DNA of 64,000 nucleotides from Wenzhouxiangellaceae bacterium (GCA_028289455.1 JANQPN010000068.1:1-64000); one strand, 5' to 3'; positions 53,113-62,689 are shown, counted from the first letter of the stretch. Program-made: numbers and translations. Notes: generated by a model from the sequence alone, not told the origin.

Positions 53113-54039
53113 ATGGGCTGGATTGCCAATCAAACAATCAATATAAAAGCCACTCTGCTGTGGCTGCTTATGCTGATGAATGTGGCGCATGCACTGGATT
53201 CCAATGAGGTAGATGCTTCAGCAGACGAGCAGGATCAGCAACCACTGCTGATCGAGCGCGCCTGGGATTTCGGTATCGGCCTTGGCTTTGGGGAGTTGAG
53301 TAATCCATATATCGGCTCAGATGATGTGCCCGCTTATGTGGCGGTAGATGTGGCTCTATACGGAAAGCGCTTTTTCTTTGACAACGGGGATTTGGGCTTC
53401 ACGGTTGTCGACCGGCCGAATTTCGGCTTCAACCTGCTGGCCACTTATTCAAATGATCGAATTTATCAATCTTTCCTGAATTCACTGGGAGTACGCTTCA
53501 TTGATCTGCCTGTAGGGGGGCAGGCGGTAACGCCGCCACCGGAAGTGATTCCAATCGGCATAGCAAGTGTTGACGATGCCAGTGTGGTTCCTTTCGAATT
53601 GCCGGACCGGCGGTTTGCCATTAACCTTGGAGTGGAACTTATACTGGCTGGTGATTGGGGATTGCTGGATATGCAGATTACCCAGGATATCAGCAGCGCC
53701 CATAACGGGCAGGAACTTTGGCTGGATTACAGCCGTGGATGGAGATGGGACAGGCTGAGTGTCAGTCCGAATATCGGTTTAAACTGGAAAAGTGCCGGAC
53801 TGGTTGATTATTTCTATGGTGTGCTGCCTGAGGAAAGTGAAGAATTAAGTCAATTGTATAGTGGAGAGTCCACGCTGAATGCTTTTGCCGGTTTATCGGT
53901 TGCCTACCAGTTAACCGATCATTGGAGCCTGGTGGGTAATTATAAGTATGAACGGCTGGGGACCAATATAAGGCGCAGTCCTCTGATTGATGCTGACAGC
54001 ATACAGTCGTTCTTCATCGGCACGTTTTACAGGTTCTAG
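53113..54039 (+). CDS. MipA/OmpV family outer membrane protein
   Basis: A 308-residue protein with a signal peptide (cleavage near AHA, residues 25-27). The mature part is beta-strand rich with the family features LGFGELSNPYIGSDD at the start and IRRSPLIDADSIQSFFIGTFYRF at the end; the terminal Phe is typical of outer-membrane barrels. MipA/OmpV proteins respond to envelope stress and antimicrobial peptides in several bacteria. It heads a run of DUF3019, regulator and kinase genes, and the repeats upstream suggest control by them. Confidence 0.87.
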   Translation: MGWIANQTINIKATLLWLLMLMNVAHALDSNEVDASADEQDQQPLLIERAWDFGIGLGFGELSNPYIGSDDVPAYVAVDVALYGKRFFFDNGDLGFTVVDRPNFGFNLLATYSNDRIYQSFLNSLGVRFIDLPVGGQAVTPPPEVIPIGIASVDDASVVPFELPDRRFAINLGVELILAGDWGLLDMQITQDISSAHNGQELWLDYSRGWRWDRLSVSPNIGLNWKSAGLVDYFYGVLPEESEELSQLYSGESTLNAFAGLSVAYQLTDHWSLVGNYKYERLGTNIRRSPLIDADSIQSFFIGTFYRF

Positions 54040-54048
54040 GGTGGTGAC

Positions 54049-54483
54049 ATGATCAGGGGATATTTACATAAAAGTATATTCTTGCTGGCGACCGTGGCAT
54101 GGCTGCATGCCTTAAATACATTCGCGCAGGAGCCGGCAGCCGTACCCAAAGTGATTATCACCATCAAACCGAATATCTGCATTGCGCCGCGTGGAGAAAA
54201 AACCTGCACCAGCAGCATGGATATCAGCTGGACCAGCAATATCCCGTCTGATTATTGTCTGCGGGTGAATCTATCTTCAGCACCATTACATTGCTGGGAA
54301 GCAGCGGCACAGGGGAGTTATCGCCACCATGTGAAATTAACCGGGGACCTTGAATACTGGATCGCACTGGCTGAGTCGGTGCAGCAGCTGGCCGTTTCAA
54401 CGGTGAAGCTTGCGGCCTTGAAACCACATCGTAATTTCCCCCGTCGCCGTAACCGGCTGCCCTGGAGTGTTATAAAAACATGA
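54049..54483 (+). CDS. DUF3019 family exported protein
   Basis: A 144-residue exported protein with a signal peptide (1-26, FAQ). The DUF3019 pattern is clear: KPNICIAPRGEKTC, then SMDISWTSNIPSDYCLRV and LHCWEA, giving four cysteines in two likely disulfides. Such proteins are found beside MipA and two-component genes in marine gammaproteobacteria. It starts 9 bp after mipA and overlaps the regulator gene by 4 bp (ATGA). It may serve as the periplasmic sensor partner of the kinase. Confidence 0.82.
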   Translation: MIRGYLHKSIFLLATVAWLHALNTFAQEPAAVPKVIITIKPNICIAPRGEKTCTSSMDISWTSNIPSDYCLRVNLSSAPLHCWEAAAQGSYRHHVKLTGDLEYWIALAESVQQLAVSTVKLAALKPHRNFPRRRNRLPWSVIKT

Positions 54484-55190
54484 GTGCCGGGCCACACATG
54501 CTGATAGTGGAAGATGATGCCCGTCTGGCTGAGTTGATCAGAACATATTTTCAGCGCTCCGGTTTTAATGTGGTAGTGGTTGCCGATGGCGAAGCGGCAC
54601 TGCAGCAGTGCCGTTTATCTGTACCGGATATTATTCTGCTGGATTTAATGCTGCCTGGTATGGATGGGATATCGGTGTGCCGCGAGCTGCGCAGATTTTA
54701 TACCGGCAGGGTTTTGATACTGACAGCATCGGGAAGCGATATGGACCAGGTTGCCGGGCTGGAAATCGGCGCTGATGATTACGTGGTTAAGCCGGTAGAA
54801 CCCAGAGTGCTGCTGGCCAGAGTCAGGGCGGTGATGCGTCGTCCGGCACTGCCCAGTGCTTCAACCCGCACCGCCAAGCCATTGGTTTTCGGAGAGCTGG
54901 TGATTGATGACAGTGCAAAAACAGTCATGCTGGATGGCCAGGCGGTCAGTCTGACTACGCATGAGTTTGAGTTGTTGGATTTACTGGCACAAAATGCCGG
55001 CACGGTGTTGACACGTGATGATATTTACACCAAGTTAAGAGGATTTGGTTATGACGGTACCGACCGGGCGGTGGATGTAAAAATATCTCGCCTGAGGCGT
55101 AAGCTTGGTGATGATGCCAACGAGCCGGCCAGAATCAAAACAGTGTGGGGCAAAGGGTATCTGTTCGTTCCCAACGCCTGGGGGACTTAG
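54480..55190 (+). CDS. OmpR/PhoB family response regulator
   Basis: A 236-residue regulator with a receiver domain (Asp55 in LLDLMLPG, Lys in VVKPVEP) and a winged-helix DNA-binding domain at about 130-232 (TTHEFELLDLLAQNAGTVLTRDDIYTKLRG ... DVKISRLRRKLGDD ... IKTVWGKGYLF). It forms a pair with the kinase gene, whose start overlaps its stop by one base (TAGTG). Likely target: the tandem repeats in front of the mipA gene. Confidence 0.93.
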   Translation: MSAGPHMLIVEDDARLAELIRTYFQRSGFNVVVVADGEAALQQCRLSVPDIILLDLMLPGMDGISVCRELRRFYTGRVLILTASGSDMDQVAGLEIGADDYVVKPVEPRVLLARVRAVMRRPALPSASTRTAKPLVFGELVIDDSAKTVMLDGQAVSLTTHEFELLDLLAQNAGTVLTRDDIYTKLRGFGYDGTDRAVDVKISRLRRKLGDDANEPARIKTVWGKGYLFVPNAWGT

Positions 55191-56491
55191 TGTTTCCACT
55201 CAAGCAGGATTACCGTTTCTCCGGAAGGCTGTTGTACCGGACATATTTTGTGCTGGTCATATGCATCATAGCGATTGGCTCGATACTGGACTACATGGGC
55301 AGAGATGCCGACGATACAGCGCTTCTTGATACCTTTAAAGCGCATTTTCTGCCGGTATTCAGCCTGGTCGGTCAGCAACTCAGTGAAACAGATAATAAGC
55401 AATGGCCGGAACAAATAGATCAGCTTTCTGAAACTACAGGATTGGACCTGCAGCTATATGATGTTGCTGATTTTGCAACCGATGAAACAACACTGGCGCA
55501 GCTCTATGCTAATGAGGTTCTGGCTTTGTTCGACAGCCAGGACCAGTTAACTCTGTACCGGCGTATTGCCCAGTCACAGCAAGTGCTGGGTATTCCAGTG
55601 GCGGAGTGGGCCAACAGCCTTAATTACAATAACTGGATAGTGCCTGCCTTTTACATCTTGATTGCTGTGGTGGTTTTTGTTCTGATTCAGCCTTTTTCCA
55701 GACAGCTGCTGAAGCTTAAGTCGGCAGCGGCAAACTTTGGGCGGGGTGAATTTAATACTCGTATCAACCTGCCGACCGGCTCCACGCTGGAGCCGATTGT
55801 TGATGGATTCAACTCAATGGCGGACAGAATCGAACAACTGGTATCGTCTCAGAGAGAGCTGACCAATTCGGTATCGCATGAACTCAGAACGCCATTGGCA
55901 CGCCTGCGTTTTGCCTTTGAGGATATCCAGGCTAAGGCTGCGGATGCCTCTGTTGTCCAGCAACTGGATGAAATGCGGGAAGATGTAAGCGAGTTGGAGA
56001 TTCTGGTTGATGAGATGCTGAGCTATGCTGAAATTAACCAAATAAAGTCCATCAGAAAAAAACCTGTTCCGCTGATGTCGTTTATGGATGACCTGGTGGC
56101 TGATCTGCATTCAGCTGAAACCGTGATTGAACTCAATTACGACAATTCAATTAACCGGAATACCGTGATTGCCTGCAATAGACATCACTTACACAGAGCG
56201 GTGGCCAATGTTGTACGTAATGCGATGAGGTTTGCCAACAGGCGTTGTGAGATTAATGTTTCCAGGCTGCAGGAGAACTTTGTCTTCGATATTAATGATG
56301 ATGGCCCGGGTCTGGACAGGGAACATTTGGAACGCATTTTTGAGCCTTTTTATAAAGGCAAATCTTCAAAAGGTGGTTTTGGGCTTGGTTTGAGTATTGC
56401 TCAGGGTATTGCCCAGAAGCATGGCGGGTCGCTGACTGCCATTGAACACCCTTCATCTGGTGGTCATTTTCGTTTTCTAATACCTGCCTGA
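55190..56491 (+). CDS. Sensor histidine kinase (HAMP, HisKA, HATPase_c)
   Basis: A 433-residue kinase if the GTG at 55190 is used; it has a GGGGGA ribosome site and overlaps the regulator stop by one base. Membrane segments lie at 18-32 and 150-167, enclosing a periplasmic sensor of about 115 residues with no recognised domain. A HAMP region follows, then His230 in VSHELRTPLAR, and the ATPase region with NVVRNAMR, DDGPGLD and GFGLGLS. It resembles RstB-like kinases. Probably the sensor for MipA/DUF3019 regulation. Confidence 0.92.
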   Translation: MFPLKQDYRFSGRLLYRTYFVLVICIIAIGSILDYMGRDADDTALLDTFKAHFLPVFSLVGQQLSETDNKQWPEQIDQLSETTGLDLQLYDVADFATDETTLAQLYANEVLALFDSQDQLTLYRRIAQSQQVLGIPVAEWANSLNYNNWIVPAFYILIAVVVFVLIQPFSRQLLKLKSAAANFGRGEFNTRINLPTGSTLEPIVDGFNSMADRIEQLVSSQRELTNSVSHELRTPLARLRFAFEDIQAKAADASVVQQLDEMREDVSELEILVDEMLSYAEINQIKSIRKKPVPLMSFMDDLVADLHSAETVIELNYDNSINRNTVIACNRHHLHRAVANVVRNAMRFANRRCEINVSRLQENFVFDINDDGPGLDREHLERIFEPFYKGKSSKGGFGLGLSIAQGIAQKHGGSLTAIEHPSSGGHFRFLIPA

Positions 56492-56611
56492 TTATATCCG
56501 CACTGAAATATTTGCTTACAAATACAATACATTTTTGCCACAAACTCAAACGGGCGGCTTGTTAGCATGAGTGTTAATTCACTAGGGACATTAAGCCCTG
56601 AGAGGAGTCGC

Positions 56612-57634
56612 ATGTTTAAATCAAGATTAACCTTATTATTTTTTATTTTGTCATTGGTTTTATCGCCCGGGTTACGGGCAACGGATGAGATTGATTTAAG
56701 CTTTGAAAACGAAATAGGACTGTTCTTCGGTTCATACCCGCAAACCGGTGCATGGTTTGCAGCCGATGGCTCGAATACCGGATTTTTTCTGGACATTCAG
56801 GATCGTGTGCTGGCAGGCGCTTATTTCGGCTTTGATAATCAGGGAAATAATGTCTGGTTCACTTTTACCGGCACTCTGGAACCGGGTTTCAGCATTGGTT
56901 ATCCAATTAACTGGTTTTTCCGGGCGCCACTGACACAGGGGGCCAATGGCGGGTGCATTCTGGATTGTGCCAGCAGCACGGCAGAACAGCACGACAGTAT
57001 GGAAGTGGGCGAAATCTCGATTGGATTCAGCGGCAGGAACAGGGCCGCAGTCAGTATCAACAATAATGAAGTTATTCCTATCATCCCTTTGTATTTCGGG
57101 ACGTCGGCAATGGTCAGCAATGTACCGGGCAATCCGACCACGTTTGCTGAACCGTTACTCCTGGCAGTGCCTGATTTGCAGGGTCAATGGGTTGTTGCCA
57201 CCGGTTTTGCGATCAGTGACAGTGAAAATGTTATCAGCGAGGTTGAATTTGCCGATACCTCGGGTGTGATACAAATTGGTGAACAGCAGATTGATACGCA
57301 GGCATCCGGTGCTTCTCTGCCTGCCGGAGTTACCAGAATTGTACGTTGGCCGATTACCCGCGACAATTTCGGGCTATTTCCGGAAAACTCGGAAATAGCA
57401 TGCAGTTTTACACAACGGCTGGAGAGTCCGGATTTTCCTGTGTTTCGTGATTTGATTGATTGTCAAATAGGTCCTGATGGAACGGACGCGTCAACTGACT
57501 CCATACAAATAAACGTTCCGGTTACGTCTATTTCCGATTCACGATTTCTGGTTTTTATGTCAACGCTCTCAGAAACTGAGGAGTCGTTGAGAACTACGCA
57601 TCGATTTGAAGCATTCAGAGTCGGCTACGACTAG
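56612..57634 (+). CDS. Secreted protein, tandem paralogue 1
   Basis: A 340-residue protein with a signal peptide (about 1-23). The frame is open to 56567, but the ATG at 56612 follows GAGAGGAG. Repeated motifs are FFGSYPQTGAWFAADGSNTG, LAGAYFGFDNQGNNVWFTF, a Cys pair in GCILDCASS, and the end HRFEAFRVGYD. A close paralogue follows. I do not know the family by name; the aromatic-rich GxW and GxDNxGNxxW parts suggest a beta-sandwich or lectin-like protein. It starts 120 bp after the kinase gene, possibly under its own promoter. Confidence 0.75.
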   Translation: MFKSRLTLLFFILSLVLSPGLRATDEIDLSFENEIGLFFGSYPQTGAWFAADGSNTGFFLDIQDRVLAGAYFGFDNQGNNVWFTFTGTLEPGFSIGYPINWFFRAPLTQGANGGCILDCASSTAEQHDSMEVGEISIGFSGRNRAAVSINNNEVIPIIPLYFGTSAMVSNVPGNPTTFAEPLLLAVPDLQGQWVVATGFAISDSENVISEVEFADTSGVIQIGEQQIDTQASGASLPAGVTRIVRWPITRDNFGLFPENSEIACSFTQRLESPDFPVFRDLIDCQIGPDGTDASTDSIQINVPVTSISDSRFLVFMSTLSETEESLRTTHRFEAFRVGYD

Positions 57635-57728
57635 CAATTAATTAACCTGATTATTTGGAACAGGCGCATATGCCTTTTCCTGGCTACCGATTTTTCCCAG
57701 TGAAACAGATGATGATGGAGTGGATCTG

Positions 57729-58694
57729 ATGTTATTGCAGCGTTTGACTACAATCACTTTTGCATTTTTATTTTTATTTTCTTTGAACACACTGGCAGAG
57801 TCAGATGCATTTTTTGCCTCATACCCGGAAGGGGGTACGTGGTATGCAACTGATGACTCTAAAACCGGCTTTTTCTTTGATGTCCAAAACGGCAGCATTG
57901 CCGGTGCTTATTTTGGTTTTGACAACCGGGGGAACCCGTTATGGTTGAGCTTCAATGGCCAGCTACAGGCATTGTTTGATCTGACCGCGCCGGATTTCCA
58001 GATAGGCTGGCAGTTGGAGACAGTGCTGCGCCGCTCTGTCAATGGAAGCTGCATACTTAACTGTGCCAGCAGTATCAGCGGTGAGCATGCGGTTTCGGAT
58101 GTTGCGCCATTGTTTCTGCGTTTTGAAGGGCGCAGCCGGGGCAGCTTTGGCATCAATGGCGGCAGTTTAACCGATATCATTCCATTTTCCTTTGGCGCGC
58201 CGGCCATCATAAGCGAATTATCCGAAGGCTTGACTTCCCAACCTGATTTGCAGGGCACATGGGTTGCTGTAGCAGGTACAGCACAAAGAGATGAAAACAA
58301 TGTGGTAACTTTGGTAAATATTGCTGAAACAACAGGGATTATTGAAATTGGTGAACAGCAGACAGAAACACCACCTGCTACCGGGACTTTGGAGGTATTG
58401 CAGGTTCTGCTGAATACACGTGCACCGGTACTGCAGGATACTACCGGGCTGCTGCCGCCAGGCAATGTCGAAATTGTTTGTGAATACACCAGTACCGGAA
58501 TAGTCGAAGATGATGCTCAGGAATCGAAGGCAGATTGTTTTGTTTATACTGATATCGATACTTTTGCACCAGCTGATGTACTGGTAACGCCGATACAATT
58601 CATGAGTGATTCCCGTTTTATTATCAATATCCGCAGCCCGGAAGATGCCGGCAGCATTACCCGCATTGAAGCCTTCCGTGTGGATTATGATTAG
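57729..58694 (+). CDS. Secreted protein, tandem paralogue 2
   Basis: A 321-residue protein with a signal peptide (1-19, LNTLAES) and the same motif series as its upstream neighbour: FFASYPEGGTWYATDDSKTG, IAGAYFGFDNRGNPLWLSF, GSCILNCASS and the end TRIEAFRVDYD. The ATG at 57729 with GGAG 8 bp upstream is preferred to the GTG at 57720. The pair arose by tandem duplication and has diverged, mainly through the middle. Function unknown; secretion and conserved Cys suggest an envelope or extracellular binding role. Confidence 0.75.
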   Translation: MLLQRLTTITFAFLFLFSLNTLAESDAFFASYPEGGTWYATDDSKTGFFFDVQNGSIAGAYFGFDNRGNPLWLSFNGQLQALFDLTAPDFQIGWQLETVLRRSVNGSCILNCASSISGEHAVSDVAPLFLRFEGRSRGSFGINGGSLTDIIPFSFGAPAIISELSEGLTSQPDLQGTWVAVAGTAQRDENNVVTLVNIAETTGIIEIGEQQTETPPATGTLEVLQVLLNTRAPVLQDTTGLLPPGNVEIVCEYTSTGIVEDDAQESKADCFVYTDIDTFAPADVLVTPIQFMSDSRFIINIRSPEDAGSITRIEAFRVDYD

Positions 58695-58715
58695 TGACTT
58701 TACAGCCGGGTATCC

Positions 58716-59684
58716 ATGACTCAGCAAGCCAGACTATGCAACCTGCTGAGAATTGATCATGCCATCATCCAGGCGCCGATCGGCAGTGCAACAACCGCAC
58801 AACTGGCAGCTGCAGTTTCCAATGCCGGGGCGTTAGGGACTTTGTCGCTTTCCTGGCGTACGCTGCAGGAAACGCGCCAGATACTTAAACAGACATCGGC
58901 ACTCACCAGGCGGCCATACGGGGTTAACCTGGTACTTACCGCTGATCAATCTGAACGGCTGTCTATATCACTGGATGCCGGCATTCGGATCATATGGACT
59001 TTCTGGGGCAGGCCGAATCGCTATGTCAGTCAAGTGCATTCAGCAGGTGCATTGTTGATGCATTCAGCAGGCAGTTTGCCCGAGGCGTTGGATGCAGCTG
59101 AAGCCGGCGTTGATGTGCTGGTATTGCAGGGCGTTGAGGCAGGTGGCCATGTGCGCGGTAGTGAACCTGCGATAGATTTGCTGCACCAGGTAAAGGAGCA
59201 GATTTCAGATGTGCCGCTGGTCCTGGCTGGAGGGCTGGCAGCTCGTAGTGATGTACAGACAGCTGCAGCAGCGGGTGCAGATGGCGTTTGTCTGGGCACC
59301 CGTTTTGTGTGTGCCAGTGAGGCCAATGCAGCACCGTTGTATCAGCAGGCGATCATCGATGCCGGGGAGGGGGGCACCCTGTTGTCTGAGCTGTTCGATA
59401 AAGGCTGGCCAAATGCCAGGCACCGGGTAATCCGCAACACCACTACCGCCATGTGGGAGGCTGCAGGATGCCCGTCCAGTGGGCAGCGGCCCGGTGAGCA
59501 CCAGCAAGTGGCAACAACAGCAGCCGGCCTGCCGGTGGAAAGATATTCAGATGTTATACCGACCGCTGATATGCAGGGGGACCTGGAAGCGCTGGCATTG
59601 TATGCGGGTGAAAGCAGTGTCGGAATTCACGATGTATTGCCCGCAGCAGAAATAATCCGGCAGCTAAGTGGTCAGCTGCTTTGA
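58716..59684 (+). CDS. Nitronate monooxygenase family flavoprotein
   Basis: A 322-residue FMN (beta/alpha)8 enzyme of the 2-nitropropane dioxygenase/nitronate monooxygenase family. It has an IIQAPIGSATTAQLAAAVSNAGALG N-terminus, PYGVNLVL, the catalytic-region GVEAGGHVRG with its His, PLVLAGGLA and the FMN phosphate site GADGVCLGTRF. It oxidises propionate-3-nitronate or related nitronates; some members act on other substrates. It begins 21 bp after the second secreted paralogue and may be co-transcribed. Confidence 0.87.
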   Translation: MTQQARLCNLLRIDHAIIQAPIGSATTAQLAAAVSNAGALGTLSLSWRTLQETRQILKQTSALTRRPYGVNLVLTADQSERLSISLDAGIRIIWTFWGRPNRYVSQVHSAGALLMHSAGSLPEALDAAEAGVDVLVLQGVEAGGHVRGSEPAIDLLHQVKEQISDVPLVLAGGLAARSDVQTAAAAGADGVCLGTRFVCASEANAAPLYQQAIIDAGEGGTLLSELFDKGWPNARHRVIRNTTTAMWEAAGCPSSGQRPGEHQQVATTAAGLPVERYSDVIPTADMQGDLEALALYAGESSVGIHDVLPAAEIIRQLSGQLL

Positions 59685-59701
59685 CAAAGTAAGCTTAATT
59701 A

Positions 59702-61192
59702 TCAGTCAGCCGGCAGGTTTTCAAAACCATCCCGGAAAAAATCTTCGCTCAACTGTGGTAGTGCGAAAAGATAATAAACATCCTGTTCACCGTTGAAAGT
59801 GGCGGCATAGGCGATGTGAGCGCCATTTTCATCGGATTTCATATCGATATAATCGCCCAGTTTGTTCTGTGTGGGGTATCCCAGTGACTGATCAAACGCC
59901 GGGCTGGCAGCAACGCTGGGCAGAAAGTTTTGTCCGGCGTCTACAGAATACGTATAAAACAACTCGGAAGTGCTGTTGTTGGTATCGTTGCGGGTATCGT
60001 ACCAGATCACATCAATACGCCCGTTGGGTGCAACAGAAATAGTGCCGAACCACTGCCAGGCATTGGTGCCTAAGGAATCGTCGTTAACCCGTACCGGGTC
60101 TGAAAAACTGGCTCCGCCGTCTTCACTGCGGATAAACATCACATCCAGTGGGTCATCACCAGGCGGATCCAGTGATGCCAGAACATAAACATTGCCACGG
60201 GTCGCTGTGTTGGAATGATCTACGGCAACCCAGACCTGGCCTACCAGGCCGACCGGGTTGATTTCTGCGCCTATACGGACAATGCCGCCAACATCAATTG
60301 GCGTGACTTGATTAAACACCGGTGATTGGATTGCCTCGCGGGCATTGTCGGAGCGCAGCAGCCACAGTTGTGTGCCGCTGCCGCGACCGACCACGTACAG
60401 TTCTCCATCCGGTCCAACAGCAGCCGTACCGAGAATCGGCCGTTCCGGGATTTCGATAGGTGTCTGAAAACTTTGTGCGCTGTTGATGGAGCGGTTGAAT
60501 GTGGCAGGGAAAAAAGGATTGCCGGCAGTATTCCAGACCGAATAAACGTGCCCGTTACCAGTGCCGCCGGTATCATCCAGCGCAAACCACAGCTTATCAC
60601 CGCCAAATGCTTCTACCGGGTTGCTCCAGGTAGCGCCGCCATCATCGGAAATGAAGAACTGTTCACTGAAGTTGCCGCCGGTAACCTGTAGGCAGGCATA
60701 ATAAAACAGACCATTGCTGTCAGCTGCCAATACCGGATCGCTGCGAAAAACTCCGGCATCAATATCGCCGGGGTAAGTCCAGCTGGCACCGGCGTCAGCA
60801 CTAAAGGCTACGCCGGCTTCCCGAAAGCCGTTATTGATGGAATCAAATTGCCGCCAGCCGATCACCATCTGCTGGCCGTTGATTGGGTTAACGGCAATGG
60901 ATGGCTCGTTGGCGGCATCATCAATAATGTTCATGTTATCCGGGGAAATATTCACCTGCACGCTGTTAAAGCCCTGCGGCTGCTGCATCCTGCTGATGGC
61001 GGGGACGGAATAGCGTGGAGCCAGTGGAGGAGCAGGTGACGGCATGCTGTCCATGTGCTCAAGAGAACGACCGTCAGCTATTGCCTGCTCAAGCGCATTT
61101 GGATAAGGCTGTGATTGTGCGGATACCAGCATGGCGGCCGTCAGCAATATGCCGCCGGCAATGGCAGAAACCAGATTGCGTCGGAAGTTCAT
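59702..61192 (-). CDS. Secreted BNR-repeat (sialidase-like fold) protein with DGFE tail
   Basis: A 496-residue exported protein with a signal peptide ending VSA. Several Asp-box repeats (SADAGASWTYPG, SDDGGATWSNP, SEDGGASFSDP, SVDAGQNF) build a beta propeller of the sialidase/BNR type. No sialidase Arg triad is evident, so hydrolase activity is doubtful. It ends with FFRDGFENLPAD, the same DGFE motif found in the adjacent FG-GAP protein. The two genes are 24 bp apart on the same strand and probably co-transcribed. Confidence 0.83.
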   Translation of the reverse strand: MNFRRNLVSAIAGGILLTAAMLVSAQSQPYPNALEQAIADGRSLEHMDSMPSPAPPLAPRYSVPAISRMQQPQGFNSVQVNISPDNMNIIDDAANEPSIAVNPINGQQMVIGWRQFDSINNGFREAGVAFSADAGASWTYPGDIDAGVFRSDPVLAADSNGLFYYACLQVTGGNFSEQFFISDDGGATWSNPVEAFGGDKLWFALDDTGGTGNGHVYSVWNTAGNPFFPATFNRSINSAQSFQTPIEIPERPILGTAAVGPDGELYVVGRGSGTQLWLLRSDNAREAIQSPVFNQVTPIDVGGIVRIGAEINPVGLVGQVWVAVDHSNTATRGNVYVLASLDPPGDDPLDVMFIRSEDGGASFSDPVRVNDDSLGTNAWQWFGTISVAPNGRIDVIWYDTRNDTNNSTSELFYTYSVDAGQNFLPSVAASPAFDQSLGYPTQNKLGDYIDMKSDENGAHIAYAATFNGEQDVYYLFALPQLSEDFFRDGFENLPAD

Positions 61193-61216
61193 GTGCTGAT
61201 ATGCCAGCTGAGGTTG

Positions 61217-62584
61217 TTACCCGCGCCGGTGGTGTGCTGTGCCGGGTAATTGCCGGCTTTCCGGATCCTCAAATCCATCGACGATAATATCTTCACCGAC
61301 ATCATTAAAGAACAACCGGTTGCCGTCACAGGTACCAACCCAAATGTCATTAAAACCGTCCATGTTGAAATCGGCAATGACCGCATCGAATGTGCCCGGT
61401 ATCAGCCAGCTGCGCCCAGCGCCATTAAAGCGGTCGATCAAATCGGGGTTGTCCGGATCGCCATTGTGCTGCAAGGCTACAGGGAAGCGGTCACAACCGG
61501 GAATATCGGTGTCGACATCGGTGACATACAGGTCTTCGAAGCCATCACGATCCAGATCGCCAACCGCAATGTTACCGCCGAAACCGGCGGTTAACGGGCT
61601 TTGGGTTAGTTCGGTGGTCTGGAATACCGCACTGCCGTCAACGGTTTCCGTGTTGATCAGGAATGAATCCTGCTCATCATCGACGATGTATAAATCCGGC
61701 CGATCATCATGGTTCAGGTCGATAATGGCGGCCATATAGGCAGCCCGGTCATAAATTATATCCATGTCCAGGAAATTGCCCGTGCCATTGTTGTAGATCA
61801 GACGAACCTGAGGCGGGGTGCTGCCATCCGGCGGCATTGAACCGGAAGCACTGACTTTAACAATGTCGTTGCTGCCGTCCCTGTTGAAATCTGCAATCAG
61901 TGCGCTGGTGCCGAATACGGATTCAAACTGTTCAAAGCGCATTCTGGCTGTTGTTTCGTCAGTGAAGAAAGCACTGCCGTTATTGATCAGTAGACGATCT
62001 TCCAGTGTGTTGTCATAGTCGGCAAAATACAGGTCCGCGCCATTGCTGCCGGTAAGGTCGCCGACACCAACAGCGCAAAATTTGGGGCCGGGCGTAAAAG
62101 TGGGTACCCGTGCATCATCGGGATCAAAATCCAGCCCCAGCCAGTTATTGCCGGCATCGTTACCCAGATTCATATAAATTCTGGGTGGATCGCTGAACGT
62201 TGGAGCGGTGACAACATCCAGCCAGTTATCGCCATCGAGATCTGCAATGGCGACGTCCCGGTCATCGGTTTCATCCAGGAAACCGGGTGCCAGGCTGTCG
62301 GTCATATCCGTCATCACTCCATTATCATTGATGAACAGAACATTGCGCCGGCCGCCTATCGTGGAGAATGGCCTTTTTCGGACAATGATCAGGTCCGGGT
62401 CACCATCGTTGTCCAGGTCGCCAACGGCAATATCCTTTTCCTCAATATCAACCATGCCGATCTGGTCATCCGGGTTGCTGACAATGTTGGTTGCCGAAAC
62501 ATCTCTGAACTCGACCCAATCCTGAGCGCAAACTGCTGCAGCAGTAAAGCAGGCGAAAACACTAATGATTATTCTGGATTGCAT
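61217..62584 (-). CDS. Secreted FG-GAP/VCBS-repeat protein with DGFE tail
   Basis: A 455-residue exported protein with a signal peptide (MQSRIIISVFACFTAAAVCAQ). At least six Ca-binding-like FG-GAP/VCBS repeats are seen: GDLDNDGDPDL, ADLDGDNWLDV, GDLTGSNGADL, ADFNRDGSNDI, DLNHDDRPDL, GDLDRDGFEDL. These form an integrin-like propeller. Near the end it reads IIVDGFEDPESR. The ATG at 62584 was chosen for the signal peptide; the frame is open to 62617. It is the first gene of the pair with the BNR protein. Confidence 0.85.
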   Translation of the reverse strand: MQSRIIISVFACFTAAAVCAQDWVEFRDVSATNIVSNPDDQIGMVDIEEKDIAVGDLDNDGDPDLIIVRKRPFSTIGGRRNVLFINDNGVMTDMTDSLAPGFLDETDDRDVAIADLDGDNWLDVVTAPTFSDPPRIYMNLGNDAGNNWLGLDFDPDDARVPTFTPGPKFCAVGVGDLTGSNGADLYFADYDNTLEDRLLINNGSAFFTDETTARMRFEQFESVFGTSALIADFNRDGSNDIVKVSASGSMPPDGSTPPQVRLIYNNGTGNFLDMDIIYDRAAYMAAIIDLNHDDRPDLYIVDDEQDSFLINTETVDGSAVFQTTELTQSPLTAGFGGNIAVGDLDRDGFEDLYVTDVDTDIPGCDRFPVALQHNGDPDNPDLIDRFNGAGRSWLIPGTFDAVIADFNMDGFNDIWVGTCDGNRLFFNDVGEDIIVDGFEDPESRQLPGTAHHRRG

Positions 62585-62675
62585 GGCGTACGCCTTGAGA
62601 GTGTAGTGGTCCATCATACAAAACTTACCTCAATAAAAAGTCATCAGCCGGTGGGGTTTGCCTGAACCCGCAAAC

Positions 62676-62689
62676 TATACCATGGTATA
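62676..62689. repeat. 14-bp perfect palindrome
   Basis: TATACCATGGTATA is perfectly self-complementary. It lies in the 290-bp region between the FG-GAP gene and the tRNA, near the minus-strand promoter area. It could be a regulator site; evidence is symmetry alone. Confidence 0.35.

Noticed and set aside
57908..58727. Minus-strand open frames of 193 and 169 codons opposite the second secreted paralogue
   Set aside because: They overlap each other and the real gene, and neither has a ribosome site or plausible protein composition.
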